A DNA stretch of 64,000 nt from Pseudomonadota bacterium (lineage in GTDB: Bacteria > Pseudomonadota > Alphaproteobacteria > Rhizobiales > Rhizobiaceae). Location of the stretch: NCBI GenBank assembly GCA_020161665.1, contig JAIUPA010000003.1, positions 53,636 through 117,635 of the forward strand. The letters run 5' to 3'. The notes beneath the pieces are model-generated. The model saw only the letters and a program-made list of their open reading frames with translations. It ran no database searches and was not told the origin of the DNA. Position numbers and translations under genes: made by a program. The number at the start of each line of letters is the position of its first letter. Positions within the stretch are counted from its first letter, which is position 1. This document shows positions 9,601 to 18,204 of the stretch, piece by piece.

Positions 9601-9766
9601 GACCGCTGTGCTTGCGCTGATCCCGATCTCGCGCGGCGTCTTCTGGGGGCCGTTGGCCTACGCCATGATGGGCGGCATTCTGGTCGCCACCGTGCTGACG
9701 ATCCTCGTGCTCCCGGCGGCCTATGCGCTGTTCTTCGGCAAGGAGAAAAGCATCGCGGCGGAATGA
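6689..9766 (+). CDS. RND family efflux transporter permease (AcrB-like)
   Basis: A 1025-residue proton-driven inner-membrane exporter. Visible are TM1 near residue 25, the first large periplasmic loop, the TM2-6 block from about 335, and the paired acidic residues of TM4 in GLLVDDAMIVVEMMERK, which relay protons in AcrB. A second loop and the TM8-12 block (from about 865) with GIIIRNSIILIDQI follow. Sequence type is closer to the heavy drug/solvent (HAE1-like, MdtC/OqxB-side) group than to the metal group. The operon has no outer-membrane factor; it must borrow a TolC-like channel elsewhere. Confidence 0.94.
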   Translation: MANPSAEKAPFNLSRWAIGHPSIARFLFALILITGALGLMRMGQKEDPDFTFRVMVVQAVWPGASIQEMEDQVVNKIERKLQETPHLDWVKSYTRAGSAIITLQVKGDTNSAQVADAFYQVRKKVGDISDDLPEGLLGPYFNDEFGDTFITLHSISGEGFTYPELKKFAIQARDLLLTTPGVEKAVIIGDQPEKIYIDVSSKVLAERQLTLVDIQNAIKGQNNVDPAGSVDTGLRSVRISVEGDLKRAADIRELRLRAGGQITRLGDIATVTTGLEDPYQRKFRFNGADSVQVGVVMARGYKVTDVGKAVEATYQHFESALPYGVAVQQISNQPEVVTEAVGEFMKALMEALAIVLVVSFLSIGWRSGLVIAIAIPLVLAATFAIMYELGIELQRISLGALIIALGLLVDDAMIVVEMMERKLEEGLVKIDAASFAYSSTAFPMLTGTLITTAGFIPVGFAASTAGEYVRTLFYVVGIALVVSWFVAVYFTPWLGYMILKQRGHAGEHQDVFDTRFYRGLRATVGWAVHHRIIIIATTLLTFATSLWAFQFIPQNFFPQSSRPEILVDLWLPEGTSIKEVDAQAKALETRIIDDPDKRFVATYIGEGAPRFFLPLDQQLRNPNFAQLLVMANDEPARERLITKLRTILAEDFPSIRGKVDRLFLGPPTGWPVQMRVTGPDRAEVRRIADAVKARFAANPDLGAIHDDWLEPVPAMKLVIDQDRARALGVTSQRVRQMLQAAMSGAPIDNFRDGEETVSIVVREPDQTRSLLSAVNSVYIPTDFGNFVPVSQIAKVVPTLEPGIEWRRDRLPTITIRATLPDAIQPNDVVMKMFADMKDLRDGLSPGYKIEIQGGAEDAAESQGSIAAKAPIMLVIIVILLMAQLQHFGKAMLVLATGPLGIIGAAAALLISGAPFGFVAILGVIALLGIIIRNSIILIDQIDQDIKAGMPRQEAIIGAAVRRFRPIMLTALTAVLALIPISRGVFWGPLAYAMMGGILVATVLTILVLPAAYALFFGKEKSIAAE

Positions 9767-9771
9767 GGAAG

Positions 9772-9799
9772 CGGCAAGCCTGACGATACAGGCTTGCCG
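9772..9799. terminator. Convergent hairpin between RND pump and aldehyde dehydrogenase genes
   Basis: CGGCAAGCCTG (9772-9782) and CAGGCTTGCCG (9789-9799) form a perfect 11-bp stem with a 6-base loop, filling the space between the two convergent stop codons. There is no T-tract, so termination strength is uncertain. Confidence 0.65.
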
Positions 9800-11287
9800 T
9801 CACGACTGGCCGATGTCGAGGCAGATATACTTGATCTCGACATAGTCATCAATGCCATAGCGTGAACCTTCACGCCCGAGCCCGGACTGCTTGATACCGC
9901 CAAAGGGCGCGACTTCCGTTGAAATCAGCCCGGTATTAACGCCGACGATCCCGTATTCGAGGGCTTCCGCCACGCGGAAGACCCGGCTTAGATCCTTGGC
10001 GAAGAAGTAGGACGCCAGACCGAATTCCGTATCGTTGGCCAGTTCCACCACCTCGTCCTCCGTCTCGAAACGGAAGAGCGGCGCGACCGGGCCAAAGGTC
10101 TCTTCCCGGGCGATCTTCATCGCTGCGGTCACGCCCGTCAAAACGGTCGGCTGATAGAAGAGGCCGCCGCGTTCATGCGGGTTGCCGCCCGTTTCCACCT
10201 TGGCCCCCTTGGCAACGGCATCGGCCACATGCTCTTCGACCTTGGCAAGCGCCTTGTCGGAAATGAGCGGCCCCGCCTTCGTACCAGCCTCAAAGCCATC
10301 CCCGACTTTCAGCGCCTCGACTGCCGTTTTCAGCTTGGCCGCAAAGGCATCGTAAATCCCGGCTTGCACATAGATGCGATTGGCGCAGACGCAGGTCTGG
10401 CCATTGTTGCGGTATTTGGAGACCATTGCCCCTTCCACCGCCGCATCCAGATCGGCATCGTCAAAGACGATGAACGGGGCATTGCCGCCAAGCTCAAGAC
10501 CAAGCTTCATGATCTGCGCCGCACCCTGACGCATCAGAATGCGCCCGACATGGGTCGAGCCGGTGAACGTCAGCTTGCGCACCTTGGGGTTTTCACACAA
10601 CTCAAGGCCGATCGCGGCGGAATCCGTGCCGGTGATCACGCTGAAAAGCCCGTCCGGAAGCCCGGCGCGCTGCGCCAGGATCGCCAGAGCGAGCGCCGAA
10701 AGCGGCGTCTCGGCGGCGGGCTTGGCAACAACCGCACAGCCCGCCGCCAGCGCCGGGGCAATCTTGCGGGCCAGCATGGCATTGGGAAAATTCCACGGCG
10801 TGATTGCCCCGACGACACCAATCGCCTGCTTTGTCACGAGAATGCGCTTGTCACGCTGGTGGCCGGGGATCGTATCGCCATAGACGCGCTTTGCCTCTTC
10901 GGCAAACCACTCCACATAAGACGCGCCGTAAAGAATTTCGCCGCGCGCTTCCTCCAGCGGCTTGCCCATTTCCATGGTGAGAATGACGGCCAGATCATCG
11001 ACATGGGCGTGCATCAGATCATGGAACCGGCGAAGAATGGCGGCCCGCTCCTTGGCGGTGCGCCCTGCCCATGCCTTTTGCGCCGCATAGGCGGCCTCGA
11101 TGGCGCGGGCCGTCTCAGGCTGACCCATTTCGGGCAGCGTGGCAATGACCTCGCCGGTTGCGGGGTTGGTCACATCAAAGGTGGCAAGACCGGCCTCGGC
11201 ACCGATCCAGTCGCTGCCGACCAGACCTTTTTCGACAACAAGGGTTCGATCCGCCAGACGGGCGGTCAGCTTTTCCGATAGGGTCAT
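9800..11287 (-). CDS. Aldehyde dehydrogenase, succinate-semialdehyde dehydrogenase type
   Basis: A 495-residue NAD(P)-dependent aldehyde dehydrogenase of the GabD group, oxidising succinate semialdehyde to succinate. Catalytic Cys is in NNGQTC (Cys299), general base Glu in LELGGNAP (Glu265), and the Rossmann motif is FTGSTHVGR. ATG at 11287 is preceded by GAGG at 7 bases; an in-frame TTG at 11293 is less likely. It is the last gene of the long minus-strand catabolic operon. Inference: TgnE role, taking up the succinate semialdehyde released by the alpha/beta hydrolase encoded upstream. Confidence 0.88.
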   Translation of the reverse strand: MTLSEKLTARLADRTLVVEKGLVGSDWIGAEAGLATFDVTNPATGEVIATLPEMGQPETARAIEAAYAAQKAWAGRTAKERAAILRRFHDLMHAHVDDLAVILTMEMGKPLEEARGEILYGASYVEWFAEEAKRVYGDTIPGHQRDKRILVTKQAIGVVGAITPWNFPNAMLARKIAPALAAGCAVVAKPAAETPLSALALAILAQRAGLPDGLFSVITGTDSAAIGLELCENPKVRKLTFTGSTHVGRILMRQGAAQIMKLGLELGGNAPFIVFDDADLDAAVEGAMVSKYRNNGQTCVCANRIYVQAGIYDAFAAKLKTAVEALKVGDGFEAGTKAGPLISDKALAKVEEHVADAVAKGAKVETGGNPHERGGLFYQPTVLTGVTAAMKIAREETFGPVAPLFRFETEDEVVELANDTEFGLASYFFAKDLSRVFRVAEALEYGIVGVNTGLISTEVAPFGGIKQSGLGREGSRYGIDDYVEIKYICLDIGQS

Positions 11288-11296
11288 GATCAAGCC

Positions 11297-12373
11297 TCAG
11301 GCGCTGAAAACGTGGGCGGCATCCGCATCGAAACTCAGCCAGACCGGCGTGCCGCGCTCGACACCCGAAAGGGCCTCATGCCCGAAGGGCACGCGCACGG
11401 AAACCGGCGTGCGGTCGCCAATGCGGGCCGCCACATGGATGTTGTTGCCAAGGAAGGTGATGTCTTCCACCTTGGCCGCCAGCGCCCTGTCCCCGGCCTT
11501 CGTCGAGAGGGAAATGCGCTCCGGACGTAGCATGAGCTCGACATTCGCCTTGGCTTCGGCCTTGCCATGCAAGGGAATGTCCAGAACCGTCAGATCGTTG
11601 CCCAGCGCCACATCGGCCCGCCCGTTGCGGGTTGCGAGAACCTGACACGGGATGAAATCGCTATCGCCGATGAATTCCGCCACAAACCGCGTCGAGGGGT
11701 TGGAGTAAAGCTCCTCACCCGTGCCGATCTGGTCGATCACCCCCTTGGAGAACACGGAGATCCGGTCCGACAGGCGAAGCGCCTCTTCCTGATCATGGGT
11801 CACGTAAAGAATGGTGACCTCGGTCTGCTGGTGGATGCGGCGGATTTCATACTGGATTTCCTCGCGCAGCTTCTTGTCGAGGGCCGAAAGCGGCTCGTCC
11901 ATCAAAAGAACCGGCGGGTCATAGGCCAGAGCGCGGGCGAGCGCCACGCGCTGCTGCTGGCCGCCGGACATCTGGGCGGGTTTGCGATCCTCAAAGCCTT
12001 CGAGGCGCACGAGCGACAGCATCTTGCGTACCCGCTCGGTAATATCCGCCTTGGACCAGCCGCGAACCTTCAGCGGAAAGGCGACGTTTTCGCCGACGGA
12101 CAGATGCGGAAACAGCGTGTAGCGCTGGAACACCATGCCGATATTGCGCTGGTGCGACGGCGTATCGAGAATCGTCTTGCCTTCGAGCTGAATATCCCCG
12201 CGCGTCGGCTGATCGAACCCGGCCAGAATATAAAGCGTCGTGCTCTTGCCGGAGCCGGACGGGCCGAGGAAGGTCATGAACTCGCCACGCCCGACATTCA
12301 GCGTCACATCATGAACGGCGACAACTGGCCCGTATTCCTTGCGAATATTGCGGATTTCGAGAAAGGGCGTCAT
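11297..12373 (-). CDS. ABC transporter ATP-binding protein, spermidine/putrescine (PotA) type
   Basis: A 358-residue ATPase energising the importer. Walker [11 protein letters not shown]-loop FQRYTLFPH, signature [14 protein letters not shown], Walker B LLMDEPLSALD and H-loop THDQEE are all intact. Beyond residue about 240 is a TOBE domain (RPERISL). ATG at 12373 overlaps the upstream permease stop (ATGA), with AAGGA about 8 bases before; a longer in-frame extension upstream lies inside that permease gene and is rejected. Substrate is not readable; context suggests a cationic or zwitterionic N-compound such as trigonelline. Confidence 0.92.
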   Translation of the reverse strand: MTPFLEIRNIRKEYGPVVAVHDVTLNVGRGEFMTFLGPSGSGKSTTLYILAGFDQPTRGDIQLEGKTILDTPSHQRNIGMVFQRYTLFPHLSVGENVAFPLKVRGWSKADITERVRKMLSLVRLEGFEDRKPAQMSGGQQQRVALARALAYDPPVLLMDEPLSALDKKLREEIQYEIRRIHQQTEVTILYVTHDQEEALRLSDRISVFSKGVIDQIGTGEELYSNPSTRFVAEFIGDSDFIPCQVLATRNGRADVALGNDLTVLDIPLHGKAEAKANVELMLRPERISLSTKAGDRALAAKVEDITFLGNNIHVAARIGDRTPVSVRVPFGHEALSGVERGTPVWLSFDADAAHVFSA

Positions 12374-13170
12374 GCTTTCAGTCCTTTTTTGAGAGCGGCA
12401 GCAAGCAGCATCAAAATGAGCGTGATGAGGATCAGAAGGGTTGAGGCGGCGGCAATGACCGGCGTGAGGTCCTGACGCAGCGTCGCCCAGATTTTCACCG
12501 GCAGGGTCTGCAGGGTGGGGCTTGCCATGAAGATGGCCAGAACCACCTCGTCCCATGACGTGAGGAAGGAAAAGATCGCCGCCGAGAAGAGGCCGTGGCT
12601 GATGCAGGGCAAGGTGATCAACACCCGGGCCTTGAGCGGCGACGCCCCGCACAAAACGGCGGCATCCTCGATCGACTTGTCGAACCCTTCCAGTGCGCCG
12701 GTGAGTGCCAGGATGGAAAACGGCAGCGCGACGACCAGATGGGCGATGACAAAGCCCGTCGTCGTTCCGGCAAGTCCCACCTTCAGGAAGAAGGCGTAAA
12801 GCGCGACCGCCAGAACAACGACCGGCAGGATCATCGGCGTCATGAACAGTGCCCGCAGCGCACCGCGTCCCATGAAGGTGCCGCGCACCAGACCGAAGGA
12901 CGCCACAAGGCCGATCAGCACCGAAAGAACGGTGACGATGAGGGCGATGCGAAAGCTTGTCCAGGCCGATTCAAGCCAGCGCGGATCGGCAAACAGCGCC
13001 TCATACCATTTCAGCGTCCAGGACGGCGGCGGAAAGATCAGCCATTGCGACGAACCGAAGGACAGCGCCGCGATGAACAGAATGGGCAAGAGCAGGAAAG
13101 CGGAGGTCAGCGTCGTAACCGCAATCAGGAACCACTTCCAGCTTCCCAGCGTGTTGAAATTCAAAAGCAT
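12370..13170 (-). CDS. ABC transporter permease, PotC type
   Basis: A 266-residue inner-membrane subunit with about six transmembrane segments and the EAA-type loop (EDAAVLCGASPLKARVLITLPCI) that docks on the ATPase. Typical PotC size. ATG at 13170 begins just after the preceding permease stop (13172-13174). Works with the partner permease, ATPase and binding protein of the same operon. Confidence 0.92.
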   Translation of the reverse strand: MLLNFNTLGSWKWFLIAVTTLTSAFLLLPILFIAALSFGSSQWLIFPPPSWTLKWYEALFADPRWLESAWTSFRIALIVTVLSVLIGLVASFGLVRGTFMGRGALRALFMTPMILPVVVLAVALYAFFLKVGLAGTTTGFVIAHLVVALPFSILALTGALEGFDKSIEDAAVLCGASPLKARVLITLPCISHGLFSAAIFSFLTSWDEVVLAIFMASPTLQTLPVKIWATLRQDLTPVIAAASTLLILITLILMLLAAALKKGLKA

Positions 13171-13171
13171 G

Positions 13172-14047
13172 TCAGGCCCTCCCCTGCCCGGCCGCATTGA
13201 AAAGGCGAAGCTGCAGGGCATAGAGGCTGAGCGTGACGATCAGGAGAACCAGCGCCGCCGCACCCCCCATGCCCCAGTTGACGAGCGACTGGACGAATTG
13301 GGCAATCAGTTCGGCCAGCATCATATTGGCCGTGCCGCCCAGAAGCGCCGGGGTCACGAAATAGCCAAGCGACATGACGAACACCATGAGCGCGCCCGAA
13401 GCGATCCCCGGCATGGCCAGGGGCAGAAGCACGGCACGAAAAGCCTGCCAGCGCGTCGCGCCACACAGCGCCGCCGCCTGCAGGATCATCGGGTCGATCT
13501 TGCGGATCACGCCATAGAGCGGAATGATGATGAAGGGCAGCATGATGTAGGTCATGCCCACCGTCACGCCGACCAGATTATTGACCATGACCAGCGGCGT
13601 ATCGATGATGCCAAGGCTCATCAGCGTCTTGTTGATGACGCCGGTGCGCTGCAAAAGCACCATCCAGGCATAGGTGCGGGCCAGAAGATTGGTCCACATG
13701 GACAAAAGCACGATCCCGAACACGATGTTGGCGCCCCGCTGCGGCATGATCGCCAGCGCCCAGGCCACCGGAAAACCGACCAGAAGCGAGATGACGGTGA
13801 CAAGCGCCGAGACGAAGAACGTGTTGAAGAAGATCTTCAGATAGGTCGAGCTGCCGAGAAGTTCGACGTAGTTCTGCAGGCCTGTGACCGGCTCGGTGAA
13901 GCTGCGCGTCAGAAGCGCCACAACCGGCAGAACGAAGAAAACCAGAACCAGAATCAGGGCTGGCAGCGTGGCCCCCATGCCCTGCGGCAGGAGACGGCGT
14001 TTGCGCGCCATTTCGATTTTCGCCTGAGGCTCCAAAGTAGAGACCAT
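13172..14047 (-). CDS. ABC transporter permease, PotB type
   Basis: A 291-residue permease with about six transmembrane segments and the EAA loop LQAAALCGATRWQAFRAVLLPLA. ATG at 14047 is preferred to GTG at 14056 because AGAGG stands 8 bases before it. The 203-bp gap to the binding-protein gene upstream contains a perfect hairpin that would lower expression of the membrane subunits relative to the binding protein. Confidence 0.9.
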   Translation of the reverse strand: MVSTLEPQAKIEMARKRRLLPQGMGATLPALILVLVFFVLPVVALLTRSFTEPVTGLQNYVELLGSSTYLKIFFNTFFVSALVTVISLLVGFPVAWALAIMPQRGANIVFGIVLLSMWTNLLARTYAWMVLLQRTGVINKTLMSLGIIDTPLVMVNNLVGVTVGMTYIMLPFIIIPLYGVIRKIDPMILQAAALCGATRWQAFRAVLLPLAMPGIASGALMVFVMSLGYFVTPALLGGTANMMLAELIAQFVQSLVNWGMGGAAALVLLIVTLSLYALQLRLFNAAGQGRA

Positions 14048-14120
14048 GACCGACACCTCTGATGACTCCTGTTTTCAGGGTAAGTACAAGCACGACCGTC
14101 GTTAAACAGGCGGCGTGGCA

Positions 14121-14146
14121 CGGAAGGGCGGGTGGGCGCCCTTCCG
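14121..14146 (-). terminator. Hairpin between binding-protein gene and permease genes
   Basis: CGGAAGGGCG (14121-14130) and CGCCCTTCCG (14137-14146) form a perfect 10-bp stem with loop GGTGGG. Without a clear T-tract it is more likely an mRNA-stabilising or attenuating element than a full terminator. Confidence 0.6.
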
Positions 14147-14250
14147 CTTCGCTCCGATGCGGCGCAGAGACCTTGGGTCGAGGCGGCAACGGTTCGATCA
14201 GCGTCCTGCGGTGCCGGACATCTCCGGCCCGCAATCGTTACGGACGCCTG

Positions 14251-15261
14251 TTACTTTGCCTGCCAGGCGTACCAGCGTTCGCCGATCTCGTCGCGGTTCT
14301 TGGCCCAATAGGCCATGTCCGCGTTGATCTGCGAAGCCGTCTGCTGGTCCGGCAGCGTCTTGGCGATGGCCGGGTCCATCAGCGCGGGCGACTTGACGTT
14401 GGTCGGTGCATAACCCGTGCCAGCGGCCATTTCGGCCTGTCCTTCCGGCGAAGCGGCATAAGCGATGAACTTCATGGCCGCTTCCTTGTTCTTCGTGCCC
14501 TTCGGCACGACAAGCGCATCGGCTGCCGTGATGTTCTGCGCCCAGGAGGTTTCGACATTGACGCCGGTCGCGGCAAGCGCCGTCAGACGGCCATTCCAGA
14601 ACGAGCCGAACGGGGCTTCGGCCGAGGCCAGAAGCTGCTGCGACTGCGCACCGCCCGACCACCAGACGATGTCGGCCTTGATCGTGTCGAGCTTCTTGAA
14701 GGCGCGGTCGAGGTCAAGCGGGTAAAGCTTGTCGGCAGGAACGCCATCGGCCAGAAGTGCGGCTTCAATCACGCCCGGCGCCGACCACTTGTAGAAGGTG
14801 CGCTTGCCGGGGAACTTGGCCGTGTCGAACAGATCGGCCCAGCTCATCGGGCAAGCCTTCACGGCGTCCTTGTTGCAGCCGATGACGAAGGAATAATAGA
14901 AGGAACCGACGGAGTAGTCGGTGACGAAACGCGGATCGAGCGCGGTCTTGTCGATGACCGAGAAGTCGAGCTTTTCGAGCAGGCCCTTGTCGCCCGCCTG
15001 AATGGCGTAATCGCCTTCAACGTCAACGACATCCCAGGTCACGCCCTTGGCTTCGACCATGGCCTTGATCTTGCCGTAGTCGGTCGGGCCGTCCTGCAGC
15101 ACCTTGACCCCGGCTGCCGCAGTGAACTTGTCGGCCCAGGCGCTTTTCTGAACATCCTGCGTGGTGCCGCCCCAGCTCGTGAAAACGAGATCGGCGGCGA
15201 GGCTCGGTCCGGAAACTCCCAGAAACAGGGCGAGCGATGCAATGGCGGTTGTGGTTTTCAT
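14251..15261 (-). CDS. ABC transporter substrate-binding protein, PotD type
   Basis: A 336-residue periplasmic binding protein. MKTTTAIASLALFLGVSGPSLA is a Sec signal with likely cleavage before ADLVFTSWGG. The mature part has the PotD-like family body (VVDVEGDYAIQAGDKGLLEKLD; FNRGP-type hinge is replaced by FPGKRTFYKWSAPG). The start is ATG at 15261 with AAGGGAA upstream. It captures the substrate for the adjacent PotABC-type permease. Substrate inference: the ring compound degraded by the upstream enzymes. Confidence 0.9.
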   Translation of the reverse strand: MKTTTAIASLALFLGVSGPSLAADLVFTSWGGTTQDVQKSAWADKFTAAAGVKVLQDGPTDYGKIKAMVEAKGVTWDVVDVEGDYAIQAGDKGLLEKLDFSVIDKTALDPRFVTDYSVGSFYYSFVIGCNKDAVKACPMSWADLFDTAKFPGKRTFYKWSAPGVIEAALLADGVPADKLYPLDLDRAFKKLDTIKADIVWWSGGAQSQQLLASAEAPFGSFWNGRLTALAATGVNVETSWAQNITAADALVVPKGTKNKEAAMKFIAYAASPEGQAEMAAGTGYAPTNVKSPALMDPAIAKTLPDQQTASQINADMAYWAKNRDEIGERWYAWQAK

Positions 15262-15363
15262 ATTAGGTTCCCTTGTTTTCTTGATAACGCTGCTTTGACT
15301 GCGCATTCCGTGCGGTTTCCGGCCAACCTCTTCGGGTCTTTGTGTCCGGCCCCGCCTTTCACT

Positions 15364-15687
15364 TCACCGTTCAGCCTCCTGTGCGAAGAAGGGAGCGGGC
15401 TTCATGATCTTGTTCTCGGCAACCTCGATCAGGTCGCGGATTTTCGGCAAAAAGGCCTGCCAGGCGGGATCAGCCGCAAGCCGCGCCCGGCGCGCTTCAC
15501 GGTCATCAAGGCTCTCATAGGCCCAGATGTGGACGATCTCGTTGATCGGTCCGATTTCGGAAAAGTAGTATCCGACCAGCTGGCCGAGATGCTTCTTCTG
15601 GATGGCGATGCCCTCTTCGCCGACCACCTTCAGGTAGCCGGGAATGGCGCCGTTCTTCAGCCTGTAAGTGCGGATTTCGTAATACAT
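15364..15687 (-). CDS. NIPSNAP family protein
   Basis: A 107-residue NIPSNAP-domain (dimeric alpha/beta barrel) protein. Seen: MYYEIRTYRLKNG at the start, LVGYYFSEIGPINEIVHIWAYESLDDREARRA, and a C-terminal EVAENKIMKPAPF typical of the family. Biochemical role unknown; members often sit in catabolic operons with oxygenases and dehydrogenases. The gene starts 4 bp after the aldehyde dehydrogenase stop, so it is in the same operon. It has no counterpart in the described trigonelline gene set. Confidence 0.85.
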   Translation of the reverse strand: MYYEIRTYRLKNGAIPGYLKVVGEEGIAIQKKHLGQLVGYYFSEIGPINEIVHIWAYESLDDREARRARLAADPAWQAFLPKIRDLIEVAENKIMKPAPFFAQEAER

Positions 15688-15691
15688 CGGC

Positions 15692-17155
15692 TCACCGCAT
15701 GACGAAGGGATCGGGGAAAGGCGCATCCGACGTGTTCAGCCAGACCGTCTTGGTTCGCGTATAGTCGTAAACGGCGGCCAGTCCGCCCTCACGGCCATGA
15801 CCGGACAGGCCGTAGCCACCAAACGGCGCAATCGGCGAGACGGCGCGATAGGTGTTGATCCACACGATGCCCGCGTGAATGTTCCGGCTCATGCGGTGCC
15901 CGCGCGCCAGGTTCTGGGTGAAGACCCCGGACGCCAGACCGAAGCGGGTGGCATTGGCAAGCGCCACGGCCTCGGCTTCCGTTTCGAAGGAAACGACCGA
16001 AAGCACCGGACCAAAAAACTCCTGCTCCAGCGAGGGCGAGGCAATGCCGTCACAGTCGAGAATGGTCGGCGGAAAGTAATTGCCCGGACCTTCCGGCCGA
16101 ACGCCGCCGGTCACAAGCTTTGCCCCGGCAGCAATGGAGGCTTGCACCAGCCGCTCGACGTGATCCTGCTGGCGGCGGGTGGCAAGCGGTCCGACTTCGG
16201 TCGCCATATCCAGCGGACTGCCGATCCGGATCGCCTCGGCCTTCGCCTTCAAGGCGGCGAGGAATGCATCCTTGATCGAGCGCTCGACGATGAGGCGCGA
16301 CCCCGCCACGCAGGACTGTCCCGTGGCGGCAAATATACCGGCCACCTGTGCATTGACCGCGCTTTCCAGATCGGCATCGGCGAAAACGACGAAGGGCGAT
16401 TTTCCGCCCAGCTCCAGCGAGGTGGAGGCAAGGTTTTCCGCCGAATTGCGCACCACGAAGCGGGCCGATTCCGGGCCGCCGGTAAAGGCGATGTGGGCAA
16501 CCTTGGGATGGCTGGTTAACGCCGCACCGCAGGTCGCGCCAAAGCCGGTGAGGATGTTGACGACCCCGGCGGGAAAGCCCGCCTCATGCACCAGCCGCGC
16601 AAATTCAAGCAGCGGAGCCGGACCGTCTTCCGATGCCTTCAGGACGAGCGTGCAACCGGCGGCCAGCGCCGGGCCGATCTTGACGGCAGACAGAAAGAGC
16701 TGCGAGTTCCACGGCACGACCATGGCTACAACGCCGACCGGCTCGCGACGCAGCCACACATCCATGTCCGGCTTGTCGATGGGCAGGAAAGAGCCTTCGA
16801 TCTTGTCTGCCAGTCCGGCGTAATAGCGATAGTAATTCGCGACATAGGCAATCTGCGCGCTGGTCTCGCGAATGATCTTGCCCGTATCACGCGTTTCCAG
16901 TTCCGCAAGCTTGCCAGCATTGGCCGCGATCAGATCGGCCAGTTTATAGAGCAACTGTCCGCGTTGCGTGGCGGTCATCGTCGCCCACGGCCCCTCCTGA
17001 AGGGCGCGATGGGCGGCGTTGACGGCCTTGTCCACGGTCGCCTCGCGCGCTTCCGGCATAACGGCCCACACCTTGCCGGTGGCGGGATCAAGGCTGTCAA
17101 ACCCGCCCTCACCGTCTTCGAAGGCACCGTCGATATAAAGCTGAAAGCGCTGCAT
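15692..17155 (-). CDS. Aldehyde dehydrogenase family protein
   Basis: A 487-residue NAD(P)-dependent aldehyde dehydrogenase distinct from the succinate-semialdehyde type downstream. Catalytic Cys282 is in ATGQSCVAGSR, Glu248 in LELGGKSPF, and the nucleotide-binding FTGGPESAR replaces the more common FTGST. This subgroup often oxidises bulky or cyclic aldehydes and lactols. The gene starts 5 bp after the monooxygenase stop. Inference: TgnD role, oxidising the hydroxybutyrolactone formed by ring cleavage to the (methylformamido)methylene-succinate. Confidence 0.87.
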   Translation of the reverse strand: MQRFQLYIDGAFEDGEGGFDSLDPATGKVWAVMPEAREATVDKAVNAAHRALQEGPWATMTATQRGQLLYKLADLIAANAGKLAELETRDTGKIIRETSAQIAYVANYYRYYAGLADKIEGSFLPIDKPDMDVWLRREPVGVVAMVVPWNSQLFLSAVKIGPALAAGCTLVLKASEDGPAPLLEFARLVHEAGFPAGVVNILTGFGATCGAALTSHPKVAHIAFTGGPESARFVVRNSAENLASTSLELGGKSPFVVFADADLESAVNAQVAGIFAATGQSCVAGSRLIVERSIKDAFLAALKAKAEAIRIGSPLDMATEVGPLATRRQQDHVERLVQASIAAGAKLVTGGVRPEGPGNYFPPTILDCDGIASPSLEQEFFGPVLSVVSFETEAEAVALANATRFGLASGVFTQNLARGHRMSRNIHAGIVWINTYRAVSPIAPFGGYGLSGHGREGGLAAVYDYTRTKTVWLNTSDAPFPDPFVMR

Positions 17156-17160
17156 GGCTG

Positions 17161-18198
17161 TTACTCCTTGAAAGCCGGCATGACATCGCGAATGAAGCGC
17201 TCAAGCGAGGCTTTCTTGCGTTCGAAGCTCATGCCCGTGTCGATCCAGAAGGAATACTCGTCATAGCCCAGGGCTTCATAGGCCTTGAGGCTCTTGATCA
17301 CGTCGTCCGCCGTGCCAATCGGCAGGTTCGCCTTCATCACCTCGGGCGAAAGATTGGCGTTTTCGGCCATGTCTTCTTCGCTCAGGCGTTCGATCACGCC
17401 CTTATGGATCGGGCGCTCGTTTTTGAACCAGGCAAAGAAGTAATTGTAGTAGACGCTGATTTCCTTGGCGGCGCGCTCAACGTCATCAGCATCCGAAGCC
17501 ACATAGGTGTGCTGCAGCAGCATGATCTTGGGACGGGGAACCTCCGGCGCCTTTTCGCAGGCTGCCGTAAAGCGTCCCATCAGCGTTTCGATTTCCGGCA
17601 CGCCATTCCACAGCGGCGTCACCTGTACGTTGCAGCCATTGGCCACGGCGAATTCATGCGAATTCGGGTCGCGCGCGGCAATCCACAGCGGGATCGCATC
17701 CTGCAACGGCTTAGGCGTCGAGGTGGTGGAGGGGAACTTCCAGAACTGGCCGTCATGGGCATAGTCACCGGCCCAGATCCCCTTCACCGCAGGCACGATC
17801 TCGCGCAGGTACTGGCCTGCCGTCCAGGCATCGAGACCGGGGAACAGACGCTCATATTCGAAATTGTAAGCACCGCGGGCAATGCCCAGCTCCAGACGTC
17901 CGTCGCAAATCACGTCGGTCATCGAGGCTTCGCCCGCCAGCTTGATCGGGTGCCAGAAGGGCGCGATCACCGTGCCGACGCCAAGGCGGGCAGTCTTGGT
18001 GCGACGGGCGAGATCGGCCAGATTGACGAACGGGTTCGGGGCAATCGTAAAGCCCATACCATGGTGTTCGCCGGTCCAGATCGCATGAATGCCACCCTTG
18101 TCGGCAATTTCGCAGAGCGTGACGAACTCGTTATAGAGTTCCTTGTCCGTTTGGCTGGCATCCAGCCGCTCCATGTGAATGAAGAGCGAGAACTTCAT
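17161..18198 (-). CDS. LLM-class flavin-dependent monooxygenase (luciferase-like)
   Basis: A 345-residue bacterial-luciferase-fold oxygenase using reduced FMN supplied by a partner reductase. Seen: MKFSLFIHMER beta-1, IWTGEHHGMGF (active-site His-His), VGTVIAPFWHPIKLAGEASMTD, GRLELGIARGA and the C-terminal YDEYSFWIDTG. The reductase gene lies 6 bp upstream and the aldehyde dehydrogenase 5 bp downstream, so this is a two-component system. Family knowledge: TgnB cleaves the N-methylnicotinate ring between C2 and C3. The assignment rests on gene company rather than a specificity residue. Confidence 0.88.
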   Translation of the reverse strand: MKFSLFIHMERLDASQTDKELYNEFVTLCEIADKGGIHAIWTGEHHGMGFTIAPNPFVNLADLARRTKTARLGVGTVIAPFWHPIKLAGEASMTDVICDGRLELGIARGAYNFEYERLFPGLDAWTAGQYLREIVPAVKGIWAGDYAHDGQFWKFPSTTSTPKPLQDAIPLWIAARDPNSHEFAVANGCNVQVTPLWNGVPEIETLMGRFTAACEKAPEVPRPKIMLLQHTYVASDADDVERAAKEISVYYNYFFAWFKNERPIHKGVIERLSEEDMAENANLSPEVMKANLPIGTADDVIKSLKAYEALGYDEYSFWIDTGMSFERKKASLERFIRDVMPAFKE

Positions 18199-18204
18199 GG
18201 CCTA

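Noticed and set aside
12374..12652. In-frame N-terminal extension of the PotA-type ATPase.
   Set aside because: It lies within the upstream permease and the family start is the ATG at 12373 with a ribosome binding site.
12842..14062. Long plus-strand open frame opposite the PotB/PotC-type permeases.
   Set aside because: Antisense shadow of high third-position GC; composition is rich in Arg/His/Gln without any domain, and the minus-strand frames are clear permeases.
14062..15702. A 546-residue plus-strand open frame opposite the PotD-type and NIPSNAP genes.
   Set aside because: Antisense shadow without domain; contains the hairpin and gap.
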